Positions 1-7,247 of a stretch of DNA of 12,721 nt are shown one piece after another. The notes beneath the pieces are model-generated. The model was not told where the DNA came from. It was given only the letters and a program-made list of their open reading frames with translations, and ran no database searches. The DNA comes from JALTID01 sp027004335 [NCBI: bacterium] (GTDB lineage Bacteria > JALSQH01): assembly GCA_027004335.1 (NCBI GenBank), contig JALTID010000068.1:1-12721 (forward strand), read 5' to 3'. Each line of letters opens with the position of its first letter. The stretch's first letter is position 1. A program made the position numbers and the translations under genes.

Positions 1-1232
1 ATCTTGTAGCCTCTGTATGCAAGGTATGCCATCAGTGGATGAAAAAATAGATAATATCTTGGATTTGCCATAAGGATATGGGCAAATGGTATAAAAATGA
101 CAAAAATTAACCACGCTATTTTAACCTTTTTATCATTTCTTACAATTAACAAACTCCATGGGCTTAATGCTAAAAAAAGAGGCCCATCAATTCCCTGAAT
201 ACCTCTGATGGGTTTTATATAATTCCACAGGAAAAAATTAATAAAATTGAAAAGGATTGATCTCTTTCCACCCGAAAGATTTGCCTTGACTACATCGTGG
301 TTATAAAGGTTTTTTAATCCGAAGAGGGAATTTAAAAAGGGCCATGTAGGATTTCCTGAGACAAGATAATTCCTTATGTACCATGGTAGAATCAGAAGGG
401 TAGAAATGAAAGCAATGATAAAGATTTTTTTGCGTTCTTTTGAAAAAATAAAAAAGACGAGAATTATGAAACTGAAATTTACCAATCCCTGGTATTTTGT
501 GGAGGCCCCAGCAGCGAAAAAAAGTGATGACAAAATCAAAGTCCGAAGAGAAACTACAGGGTCATTGAGAAGAATATACACTCCTCCTAATAGAAATAAT
601 ATCTGTAAGAATCCATTATATCCAAATGGTGCTACAAAATAAACAGCTGGTGTAAGAATAAAAATTGTAACAGGAAGTAAGGAATTTTCATGAAGAAGAT
701 TAAAAAGTATTTTTTTGAAAATGACTGCTGTGATAAAAAGAGAAAGAAATGTCAGCATCAGAGGTCCAGAATCCGCTTTGAGGTAAAGGAGTGGAATGTA
801 AAGTAGATTCCCGAAAATGGTAAAGAGAGAGCCCTCAAAAATAGGATCCCAGTAAAACCCATGTCTTACTATGTACCATTGAGGTATAGTTAGCTGATAT
901 AGGAGGGAATCCACAAATCTATGTGGAGGGGGTAGCGCTATAAAAATAATTGGAAGCATTACAAGCAAGATCTTAATATTATTTTTATCTGGAAGCGATG
1001 ATGTTATTATTTTTTTTGTTATTTTTCCCCCTCCAGGAATAGCAAAAAGATATATTAAGAAAACTTCAGGGAAATATAAAAGATTCATGTGAACTATTAT
1101 AAACAGGTAAAAGCCCCAGATTACCCCACCTAAAAGGAATTTTTCCCATTCTTCTCCATCTTTAAGAATTAAAGCACCTGTTCCATAAAGTGAAAGAGAA
1201 AAGATTATGAAGATAGCTATTTCATACAGCAT
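1..1232 (-). CDS. GT-C type integral membrane glycosyltransferase (GT39/ArnT-like), partial at its C-terminus
   Basis: The reading frame is open for 410 codons and leaves the window at the left edge. The translation is very hydrophobic with many membrane spans. It carries features I associate with polyprenyl-phosphate-sugar-dependent GT-C enzymes: an early loop with DSLLYQLTIPQWY (residues 108-120) resembling the family's D-x-L-x-YHL-x-x-P-K-x-Y segment, TKYQGL (245-250), the loop PWYIRNYLVSGNPTWPF (283-299), and RYYLFFHPLMAYLAYRG (392-408). Such enzymes transfer a sugar from a lipid carrier on the outer face of the inner membrane; acceptor and donor cannot be told here. The start is fixed: an in-frame TGA lies 6 bases upstream of ATG 1232. 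There is no Shine-Dalgarno; the start lies inside the end of the preceding small gene (11-bp overlap), so translation is probably coupled. It is the last visible gene of the PBP-moaA operon. The family call is good, the specific function unknown. Confidence 0.8.
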   Translation of the reverse strand, partial: MLYEIAIFIIFSLSLYGTGALILKDGEEWEKFLLGGVIWGFYLFIIVHMNLLYFPEVFLIYLFAIPGGGKITKKIITSSLPDKNNIKILLVMLPIIFIALPPPHRFVDSLLYQLTIPQWYIVRHGFYWDPIFEGSLFTIFGNLLYIPLLYLKADSGPLMLTFLSLFITAVIFKKILFNLLHENSLLPVTIFILTPAVYFVAPFGYNGFLQILFLLGGVYILLNDPVVSLRTLILSSLFFAAGASTKYQGLVNFSFIILVFFIFSKERKKIFIIAFISTLLILPWYIRNYLVSGNPTWPFLNSLFGLKNLYNHDVVKANLSGGKRSILFNFINFFLWNYIKPIRGIQGIDGPLFLALSPWSLLIVRNDKKVKIAWLIFVIFIPFAHILMANPRYYLFFHPLMAYLAYRGYK

Positions 1233-1392
1233 TTTTCATAAATATTATTAGCTCTTTTATAAAACATGTTATCTTTGTACAGGATGTGCCCCCCCATTCC
1301 CTGATATCCCAGTAAAAGAGAAAGAAAATCCCTGCCGAAATTATTAAGATTGAAAAGATGTATAAAAAATATCTAATTCCCCTTTTTTCCAT
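1222..1392 (-). CDS. Small single-span membrane protein, unknown function (56 aa)
   Basis: This 56-residue protein begins with basic residues (MEKRG), has one strong transmembrane segment at about residues 8-28, and continues with a tail containing a CX4C pair (GTSCTKITC) and a second, weaker hydrophobic stretch near the end (IKELIIF). I chose ATG 1392 rather than the ATG nine codons upstream (1419), because it forms a TAATG stop/start overlap with moaA and has GGAGG just upstream; that GGAGG also encodes the terminal Gly-Gly of MoaA. Its 3' end overlaps the glycosyltransferase start by 11 bp. Two-sided overlap supports a real, translated gene. I do not recognise a family. It could be a small partner of the downstream glycosyltransferase or simply a coupling peptide. 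The sequence shows no decisive function. Confidence 0.6.
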   Translation of the reverse strand: MEKRGIRYFLYIFSILIISAGIFFLFYWDIREWGGTSCTKITCFIKELIIFMKNAV

Positions 1393-2375
1393 TATCCTCC
1401 CAGGTAATTCATTGGACATGGCATGGAAGTCTCCTTATTTTCAAGCAGAGGATTTATTCTTGGTTTTTTATCAATTGCTCCTTTTATAATTTTCAGAAGG
1501 GTTTCTCTATCTGCTCCTTTTCTGATTGGTGTTTTGATATCAACCATCTCCCTTGAAAAGAGACATGGTCTGAGGAATCCGTTGGAGGTGAGTCTCATCC
1601 TGTTGCAATTCTCACAGAAATGAGCTGTCATGGGAGTTATTATTCCCCACTCACCTTCTGCATTTTCTACTTTGAATTTTTTGGCCACCCCGTTAGAGGG
1701 TAATTCCTTTATCTCAAAAGATTTTCCTATCTCTTTTATAATTGTTTCTCCATCTAACAGGTACTTTTCCCTTGTTTCTAAAGTTACATTTCCGAATGGC
1801 ATATATTCAATAAATCTCACTTCCCATGGATTATCTAAAGTCAATTTGACAAAATCCTGAATTTCAGCATCATTTATTCCCTTCATTACTACCACATTTA
1901 ATTTGATCTTCCTAAAAGGGATCTTTTTAATAGCATCAAGTGATTTTTGAACATCATTAAAGTGATCCCTTCTGGTTATTTTTTTAAATATTTCTGGATT
2001 CAGTGTGTCAATTCCTATATTGATCCTCTCCATGCCTGCATTGTAAAGTTCTTTCCCATACTTCCATAGAAGGGTTCCATTGGTTGTCATGGTGAGTTCT
2101 GCTTTTTTTCCTACACTCTCCGAAAGCATCTTCACCAATTCTACTACTCCCTTTCTTACCAAAGGTTCTCCACCAGTGAGTCTTATCTTTTTGACTCCTT
2201 CCTCAACAAAAATTTCTGCGATCCTGATTATTTCTTTAAATCTGAGTATTTCTTCATGGGGAACGAATTTTATTCCTGTTTCAGGCATGCAGTAAATACA
2301 CCTCAGGTTACATCTGTCAGTTACGGAAATTCTGAGATATGTTATTTCTCTTCCAAATCTGTCAATTAAGCTCAT
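1392..2375 (-). CDS. moaA: GTP 3',8-cyclase MoaA (molybdenum cofactor biosynthesis)
   Basis: MoaA is a cytoplasmic radical SAM enzyme that, with MoaC, converts GTP to cyclic pyranopterin monophosphate, the first step of molybdenum cofactor synthesis. The 327-residue length is normal. The N-terminal radical SAM cluster motif CNLRCIYC uses Cys22, Cys26 and Cys29, followed by the SAM-binding LTGGEPLVR (residues 66-74). The second [4Fe-4S] cluster motif, CxxCx13C, is at Cys254, Cys257 and Cys271. The protein ends in the conserved Gly-Gly tail (326-327) that reaches into the active site in this family. All key residues are present, so it should be active. Its ATG overlaps the PBP stop as ATGA, and its TAA overlaps the next start. 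No other molybdenum cofactor gene is visible here, so moaA sits apart from its pathway and is probably expressed from the PBP promoter. Confidence 0.96.
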   Translation of the reverse strand: MSLIDRFGREITYLRISVTDRCNLRCIYCMPETGIKFVPHEEILRFKEIIRIAEIFVEEGVKKIRLTGGEPLVRKGVVELVKMLSESVGKKAELTMTTNGTLLWKYGKELYNAGMERINIGIDTLNPEIFKKITRRDHFNDVQKSLDAIKKIPFRKIKLNVVVMKGINDAEIQDFVKLTLDNPWEVRFIEYMPFGNVTLETREKYLLDGETIIKEIGKSFEIKELPSNGVAKKFKVENAEGEWGIITPMTAHFCENCNRMRLTSNGFLRPCLFSREMVDIKTPIRKGADRETLLKIIKGAIDKKPRINPLLENKETSMPCPMNYLGG

Positions 2376-4972
2376 AATCCCATGTTATCAATTATATTCT
2401 CATCTTCTTTTTCCTCTTTCTCAATATGGGAATACTGAGTTGGTTCACTTCCCTTCGCGAACGGGAGCAAACGAGGATAGGGGGTTAGTTCTGTGGCAAG
2501 AAGGCCTGTTTTAGGATCAATTCTTCTGAATACAATTCCCGGGGGAATGGGAAAATCTTTTTCAGGAATGTCTTTTGTAATTTTTTTCATGAAATCTACC
2601 CAGATTGGAGTAGCAACTATTCCACCTGTTTCATACACCCCCAAAGATTTTTCCTGATCATATCCGACCCATATACCACATACTAACTGAGGGATGTATC
2701 CTATGTACCATGCGTCAATATGGTCGTTGGTTGTGCCAGTTTTACCGGCAGAAACTCTTCCGATTTCCCTTGCCCTCCACCCTGTTCCATGTTTTACTAC
2801 ATTTTCTAACATAAAATTCATCAGGTAAGAATAATTTGGAGCAAGAATCTTTTTGCCACATGGCGGTTTTTCGGGATAAAGGATATTTGCAGAATATTCT
2901 TTTTTATATATAACCTTCCCATCTCCTCTGACAATTTTTGTAATATCTCCCATGTTTATTCTGTATCCATAATTTGCAAAAGCTGAGTATGCTCTTACGA
3001 GTTCCCAGAGATAAAGTGCTGACGAGCCCAGAGCCATGGAGAGGTCAGGGTTTAATTTGGAAACTATTCCTACCTTTCTTGCCGTCCTTGCAATGGGTGT
3101 TAAACCTATATCCTGCGCTATTCTCACTGTAACTATGTTTTTGGAGAATGTCAGAGCATCAATAAAGAGCATCGTTCCTTTAAATCCGCCGCTATAGTTG
3201 TGAGGTCTCCACTCCTCGGTGGTATTTTCCATTTCATAAACTACAGGGATGTCTTTTAATAAAGACGCAGGGGTATATCCATTCTGCAGAGCGGCACTGT
3301 ATACAATTGGCTTAAAGGCAGATCCAACCTGTCTGTGAGCCTGAAACACATGATTGAACTGGCTTCTTTTAAAATCGTACCCCCCCACAGCTACTCTTAT
3401 TGCCCCTGTGTAGGGATCAGCAGCTAAAATGGCTCCTTCTATTTCTGGTTCTTGATCAAGAGAGAGAGGTATGAAGTTTAGAGTTTTGCCCTTATATTTT
3501 GAAAAAAAGTATTTGAATACTTTTTTCCATTCCTGGTATTTTTCTTTTGTTTCTTTGTCCTTTTCGCTATAGTCAGATTGGGGATCTATCACTCTCACTT
3601 CAATTACATCTCCTATCTTGAGTATCTCAGAAATATTATTAACCTTTCTCTCCCACCATGGTGTTTCTGGGTCAGGTTTTCTTGCCCATCTAACTTCTAC
3701 GCCGGGGAGTATTCCCTGATATGACCCAATCATCACATGAGCAATATTGTGTTTTTTATCCACCTTGATTATAAGTCCTGTATAGTCCTTGTGAAGTTTA
3801 AGAAGAGTCCCTTTGAGAAAGTCTGGAGTCTGAGTGTAAATTTTATCTTTTAGGCCGAGAAAGGAAACAGGATCAGTAACTTTTTTTCCCGAGGAGTCGA
3901 TTATAACAGCAATATTTCCCAGAAGCTCTCTTTTTCTTTCCTCTAAAAGGTGCTCCTGTTCCTTTTGGAGAAATTCTTTCCAGTCTTCTTCATTAACAGT
4001 GGTTATAGCTCCACGGTATCCGATTCTCTTATCCACTGTTTTTAGTCCCTTCTTAAGTGATTCAACAGCTTTTTTCTGCCACTGAATGTTGTATGTGGTG
4101 TAAATTTTATATCCACCCTTCAGGAAATTTTCTTCTCCTAATTCCTTGATGATTTCTCTTCTTACTTTTTCCGTCGCATAGGGGGCAACTGTCATATATT
4201 GATTTTCATACCTCCTTATTATGAGAGGTTCTGTTATAGCTTTTTGGTACTCTTTTTCTGTTATCCAGTGATTTTCTTTAAGCATTTTTAGCACATAGAG
4301 CTGCCTTCTTTTTGCCATCTCAGGGTTTTTGACGGGGGAGAACTTACTTGGTGCTTTCGGAAGACCAGCAAGAAGAGCAGCCTCTGCAATAGTTAGGTCT
4401 GTTACGCTTTTGTTAAAATAAGTTTCCGCAGCGGCTTCAGCTCCATATGCACCATTTCCGAGATAGACAAGATTTATATAAAGTTCCAGAATCTTATCCT
4501 TGGAAAGATATTTTTCAAGCTTGTACGCAAGATACATCTCCTTTATTTTTCTTGAGAAACTCCTTCTGGGGGAAAGGAGAAGCAATTTTGTAACCTGCTG
4601 GGTTATGGTGCTCCCCCCCTGGACGATTTTGCCAGCTTCAAGATCTTTTATTGCTGCTCTTAAAATTCCTTTAAAGTCAAGTCCCATATGCTCATAAAAT
4701 CTTGCGTCTTCTGCTGCCATGAAAGCTTTTTTTACCATATCAGGAATAGCATCAAATTTGACCCACTTTCTTCTTTCTAAAAAAAATTCTCCCATAATTT
4801 TTCCATCTGATGAAATAATCTGGGAAGTTAATGGAGGTGAGTAATGTTTTACCTTTTCAATTGATGGAACCCCCATAAGTACCCTGTAAACAATCACGCC
4901 GGCTACCAACAATGCGAAGAGAAAGAACCCAGTTATTGAAAAAAAGATAACAAAGATCTTGCTTTTTTTCAT
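2372..4972 (-). CDS. mrcA: Class A penicillin-binding protein (PBP1A-type bifunctional transglycosylase/transpeptidase)
   Basis: This enzyme polymerises lipid II into glycan strands and cross-links the peptides, on the outer face of the inner membrane. At 866 residues it has the usual length of a PBP1A with an OB-like insert. There is a short basic N-terminus and one membrane anchor (about residues 6-33). The GT51 domain shows AAEDARFYEHMG with the catalytic Glu88, GGSTITQQ (119-126), RKIKEMYLAYKLE (141-153), and LELYINLVYLGNGAYG (162-177). A middle insertion (about 350-500) fits the PCB_OB domain. The transpeptidase domain has SAFK with nucleophile Ser551, SKN (610-612) and KTGT (744-747). 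The C-terminal tail is acidic (EKEEKEDE). Both active sites look intact. It is the first gene of a minus-strand operon with moaA, behind a near-consensus promoter. The start ATG has only a weak Shine-Dalgarno (AGCAGG). The symbol follows the E. coli PBP1A. Confidence 0.95.
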   Translation of the reverse strand: MKKSKIFVIFFSITGFFLFALLVAGVIVYRVLMGVPSIEKVKHYSPPLTSQIISSDGKIMGEFFLERRKWVKFDAIPDMVKKAFMAAEDARFYEHMGLDFKGILRAAIKDLEAGKIVQGGSTITQQVTKLLLLSPRRSFSRKIKEMYLAYKLEKYLSKDKILELYINLVYLGNGAYGAEAAAETYFNKSVTDLTIAEAALLAGLPKAPSKFSPVKNPEMAKRRQLYVLKMLKENHWITEKEYQKAITEPLIIRRYENQYMTVAPYATEKVRREIIKELGEENFLKGGYKIYTTYNIQWQKKAVESLKKGLKTVDKRIGYRGAITTVNEEDWKEFLQKEQEHLLEERKRELLGNIAVIIDSSGKKVTDPVSFLGLKDKIYTQTPDFLKGTLLKLHKDYTGLIIKVDKKHNIAHVMIGSYQGILPGVEVRWARKPDPETPWWERKVNNISEILKIGDVIEVRVIDPQSDYSEKDKETKEKYQEWKKVFKYFFSKYKGKTLNFIPLSLDQEPEIEGAILAADPYTGAIRVAVGGYDFKRSQFNHVFQAHRQVGSAFKPIVYSAALQNGYTPASLLKDIPVVYEMENTTEEWRPHNYSGGFKGTMLFIDALTFSKNIVTVRIAQDIGLTPIARTARKVGIVSKLNPDLSMALGSSALYLWELVRAYSAFANYGYRINMGDITKIVRGDGKVIYKKEYSANILYPEKPPCGKKILAPNYSYLMNFMLENVVKHGTGWRAREIGRVSAGKTGTTNDHIDAWYIGYIPQLVCGIWVGYDQEKSLGVYETGGIVATPIWVDFMKKITKDIPEKDFPIPPGIVFRRIDPKTGLLATELTPYPRLLPFAKGSEPTQYSHIEKEEKEDENIIDNMGL

Positions 4973-4993
4973 AACAACCTGCTCATCTGAAAT

Positions 4994-5021
4994 ATTATAG
5001 AATGTTAGAATCTTTTTTCAA
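4994..5021 (-). promoter_or_regulatory. Sigma-70-type promoter for the PBP1A-moaA operon
   Basis: On the minus strand, TTGAAA (5021-5016) and a perfect TATAAT (4999-4994) are separated by 16 bases. The expected transcription start is near 4987, giving a leader of only about 14 bases before the ATG at 4972. It occupies most of the 71-bp gap to the divergent mlaE-like gene. I saw no equally good plus-strand promoter in this gap. Confidence 0.7.
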
Positions 5022-5043
5022 AGGTTGATAAAATAGAGGGGCG

Positions 5044-5766
5044 ATGAAGGTGGATTTTTTTGCGAGATGGGTGAGGATCCTCAGAGTCCCCCCGTTGAGA
5101 ATTCTGTTGGAGGATATGTACTATCTCGGAGTACTCAGTCTCCCTGTAATGCTTTTAGTTGCTGGATTTGCGGGAATGACCTCTGCTATTGAATTTTACA
5201 ACACCTTTAATAAAATAGGTGGAACATATACTGTGGGCATTTTTATAACTTATGCTGCCTTGAGAGAGCTTGGTCCTCTCCTTGCTGCTGCTGTTGTTGC
5301 AGGGAAAGGTGCAGCTATGCTAACTTCCATGATTGCATATATGAAATACTCTGGACAGATCAAGGCCCTTGAATCAATGGGGATCAATCCTCTCTTTTAT
5401 GTTGTCAGTCCTGCTATCTGGGCCGGAATTATAATAACCCCGCTGATGGTTATTATTTCAGATTTTACCATTATCACTTCTTCTCTTATTACCTATGTGT
5501 GGCAGCTCCATGGGAGTATTGGCACCTTCTACAAGAATTTTGTAGATTACTCAGATTTCAAAGATCTCATTTATGGATTGATGAAAGGTGGAGTTTTTGG
5601 ATTTCTATTAGGGATAATTTCCTCTATTGCAGGGTTGAGATCAAAAGGTAGCCAAGAAGGAATCGGTAATGCAACACGAATTGCGGTTGTTTACATAATA
5701 ATTGCTGTGCTTGTAACTGATGTTGTTCTTTCTCTCATTTTTTATGGAAGCATGTATATAAGATGA
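5044..5766 (+). CDS. mlaE: MlaE/YrbE-family lipid-transport ABC permease, divergent
   Basis: MlaE permeases sit in the inner membrane and, with the MlaF ATPase and MCE protein MlaD, move phospholipid between the two membranes of diderm bacteria. The 240-residue protein has the family signature LRELGPLLAAAVVAGKGAA (residues 73-91), then QIKALESMGINPLFYVVSP (105-123) matching the family's EQIDALxxMGxxPxxYLVxP. It ends with a GNATRIAVV...TDVVLSLIFY segment like the usual GATRAVV...LDYxLT end. The stretch that normally reads AELG carries Met96 instead of the conserved Glu. No mlaF or mlaD is adjacent. ATG 5044 is only 2 bases after GAGGGG (5036-5041); the in-frame GTG at 5050 has better spacing (8 bases), so the start could be two codons later. 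It overlaps the next gene by 4 bp. The family is secure, but an exact MlaE role is an inference. Confidence 0.88.
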   Translation: MKVDFFARWVRILRVPPLRILLEDMYYLGVLSLPVMLLVAGFAGMTSAIEFYNTFNKIGGTYTVGIFITYAALRELGPLLAAAVVAGKGAAMLTSMIAYMKYSGQIKALESMGINPLFYVVSPAIWAGIIITPLMVIISDFTIITSSLITYVWQLHGSIGTFYKNFVDYSDFKDLIYGLMKGGVFGFLLGIISSIAGLRSKGSQEGIGNATRIAVVYIIIAVLVTDVVLSLIFYGSMYIR

Positions 5767-6578
5767 AGTTTATGAGAGAAGCTATTAAAAAGATTATCTG
5801 GTTGGTGAATCTGATTTTTTCAGAAAAGATGTTTTCTTATGCTTCTTCTCTTAGTTTCAATATACTATTTGTAGTAATACCTACAACTCTACTTCTTTTT
5901 TCAATGGGGAGCTTTTTTCTTGACATCAGGAAAGATATTGTGGCTCAGATCATGCAGTTTGTGAAAGAACAAATTCCATTTATTGAACCTTTTGTCAGAC
6001 AGAATTTGCAAATCTTAATGGTTAAAGGGAAATGGTTGGGATTGGCAAGTATTATTGCTCTCCTCTGGACAACTTCCAGATTGTTTCTAAATTTCAGATT
6101 GATTCTCTTTGAAATTTTTTCCCTTGAGCCCCCAAAAAACAGGTATCTTTACAGGATAAAAGAGATTGCTTCGGTAGGAGTCCTTGCTGTTCTGATTATA
6201 CTTTTTATTTTTATAAATTCGCTGAGCCTTTCTCTCAAAATAGCTGCTCAACATTCTCTTTTTTCTTTCCTTACTGTTCCACTCCTTGGGGAATCAATTT
6301 ATCTTCTTGATGCTTTTTTAATGAGCATTTTTATTTATATGTCAGTTCTGGGACATAGAGTACCATTTAGATCGGCTCTCTGGGGAGCTGGACTCTCCAC
6401 TTTTTTTCTTGAGTTGATGAAACTTATTTACAAGTTCTTTATAGTTTATGCATGGAAGAATAAGACCATTTATGGCTCTCTCTGGATTTTTCTTGCATTC
6501 TTTATATGGATATATTACTCTACCCTTGGTTTTGTTGTAGGTAGTGAGCTGGCAAGCATAAAGAGGGGGCATAAGTAA
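5763..6578 (+). CDS. yihY: YihY/virulence factor BrkB family (UPF0761) inner-membrane protein
   Basis: This polytopic membrane protein has 271 residues, near the usual size of the family, and about six hydrophobic spans. Diagnostic segments are YASSLSFNILFVVIP (residues 26-40), ALLWTTSRLF (99-108) in the place of the family's LW-S-A-R-A-x-x, and the C-terminal YGSLWIFLAFFIWIYYS (237-253) followed by VGSELAS (259-265). The biochemical role of the family is not established. Although once annotated as ribonuclease BN, that assignment is not accepted. Its ATG lies within the mlaE-like stop (ATGA), and plsY starts on the base after its stop, so the three are surely co-transcribed. That places it in an envelope-lipid context. 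Confidence 0.9.
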   Translation: MKFMREAIKKIIWLVNLIFSEKMFSYASSLSFNILFVVIPTTLLLFSMGSFFLDIRKDIVAQIMQFVKEQIPFIEPFVRQNLQILMVKGKWLGLASIIALLWTTSRLFLNFRLILFEIFSLEPPKNRYLYRIKEIASVGVLAVLIILFIFINSLSLSLKIAAQHSLFSFLTVPLLGESIYLLDAFLMSIFIYMSVLGHRVPFRSALWGAGLSTFFLELMKLIYKFFIVYAWKNKTIYGSLWIFLAFFIWIYYSTLGFVVGSELASIKRGHK

Positions 6579-7169
6579 ATGTGTCCAGGCGTACCCTTAT
6601 GGTTTGCAATAGGATATTTCTCTGGGGCCATTCCCTTCGGGTATCTGGTTGTAAAGTGGAAAAGGGGAATTGATATAAGAAGTGCTGGCAGCGGGAATAT
6701 AGGAGCTACGAATGTTTATAGGATATTGGGGATTAAATGGGGTATTATTACTTTTATTCTGGATGCGTTAAAAGGTTTTGCTCCTCTTTTTGCTGCAAAA
6801 TTTTATCTACCTGCTCCCCAGATTTACATAGTTGCTCTTTCTCCATTTGTTGGACATTGTTACACACTTTTTTTAAAGGGAAAAGGAGGAAAAGGGGTGG
6901 CTACTTCAGCGGGAATTCTACTTGCTATAGCCCCCCTCTCATTTGTTGCTTCCCTTATTATATGGCTGCTGGTGGTCCTTATTTTTAAGGTTTCTTCCAT
7001 TGGAGCATTAAGTGCAGCAGTTTTTCTACCTGTTTTTACGCACTTAATATATCATCATAAGCAGCTTACTGTTTTTGTTACCTTACTTGCTCTCTGGGTG
7101 ATTGTCAGGCATAGTGACAATATAAAAAGATTAAAAAAGGGAGAAGAGGAGACAAAGAAGATTGAATGA
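6579..7169 (+). CDS. plsY: Acyl-phosphate:glycerol-3-phosphate acyltransferase PlsY
   Basis: PlsY transfers an acyl group from acyl-phosphate to sn-glycerol-3-phosphate, making lysophosphatidic acid, the first committed step of phospholipid synthesis in most bacteria. It is a 196-residue inner-membrane protein of normal length. The three family motifs are present: SAGSGNIGATN (residues 35-45), GHCYTLFLKGKGGKGVAT (92-109), which includes the glycerol-phosphate-binding glycine-rich loop, and RHSDNIKRLKKGEE (177-190). The start ATG directly follows the yihY stop TAA, and GAGGGGG in the yihY tail serves as ribosome binding site. No partner plsX is seen here. No terminator is obvious after the stop, but a fresh promoter follows, so this gene ends the three-gene transcription unit as read here. 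Confidence 0.96.
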   Translation: MCPGVPLWFAIGYFSGAIPFGYLVVKWKRGIDIRSAGSGNIGATNVYRILGIKWGIITFILDALKGFAPLFAAKFYLPAPQIYIVALSPFVGHCYTLFLKGKGGKGVATSAGILLAIAPLSFVASLIIWLLVVLIFKVSSIGALSAAVFLPVFTHLIYHHKQLTVFVTLLALWVIVRHSDNIKRLKKGEEETKKIE

Positions 7170-7195
7170 TTTTTCTAAAAAAATATTACCTGATA

Positions 7196-7224
7196 TTTAC
7201 TTATCTTACCTTTGTTGGTATAAT
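7196..7224 (+). promoter_or_regulatory. Sigma-70-type promoter with extended -10 for the SCP2-like/alcohol dehydrogenase/TatD genes
   Basis: TTTACT (7196-7201) and a perfect TATAAT (7219-7224) are spaced by 17 bases, and TGG just before the -10 forms an extended -10 (TGnTATAAT). The expected start is near 7231, leaving a leader of about 17 bases that contains GGAG (7237-7240), 7 bases before the ATG at 7248. It lies in the 78-bp gap after plsY. TTACCT occurs twice, at 7186-7191 and 7206-7211, exactly 20 bp apart around the -35. Confidence 0.75.
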
Positions 7225-7247
7225 GTAGAAAAAAATGGAGAGAGGAG

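Noticed and set aside
376-642. Plus-strand 88-codon open frame
   Set aside because: It lies fully inside the minus-strand glycosyltransferase gene, whose frame carries family-like motifs. The plus-strand translation is basic and low-complexity, without a Shine-Dalgarno.
1289-1295. Seven-C tract within the 56-codon gene as a possible phase-variable or frameshift site fusing it to the glycosyltransferase
   Set aside because: An in-frame TGA lies 6 bases upstream of the glycosyltransferase ATG in its own frame, so slippage here cannot create a fusion. Similar G7 runs at Gly-Gly codons occur in the PBP and tatD-like genes and simply reflect GGG codon use.
1393-1419. Longer start (ATG 1419) for the small membrane protein
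   Set aside because: It would overlap moaA by 28 bp without a ribosome binding site, and adds a hydrophilic stretch that is only the out-of-frame moaA tail. ATG 1392 has GGAGG and a TAATG coupling.
5005-5034. Plus-strand promoter for the mlaE-like gene (TTAGAA-N18-TAAAAT)
   Set aside because: Poor -35, 18-base spacer, and a predicted start only a few bases before the ATG that would remove the ribosome binding site. The divergent minus-strand promoter explains this gap better. The true mlaE promoter is not clear to me.
6342-6572. Minus-strand 76-codon open frame opposite yihY
   Set aside because: Shadow of the strongly family-matching YihY C-terminus; no start signal or recognisable protein.
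6737-6988. Plus-strand 83-codon cysteine-rich open frame inside plsY
   Set aside because: Out-of-frame reading of the PlsY glycine/lysine loop and membrane segments. The PlsY frame has all three family motifs.
7170-7195. Intrinsic terminator after plsY (T and A runs at about 7170-7183)
   Set aside because: No stable GC-containing stem precedes the T-run, so I do not call a terminator.
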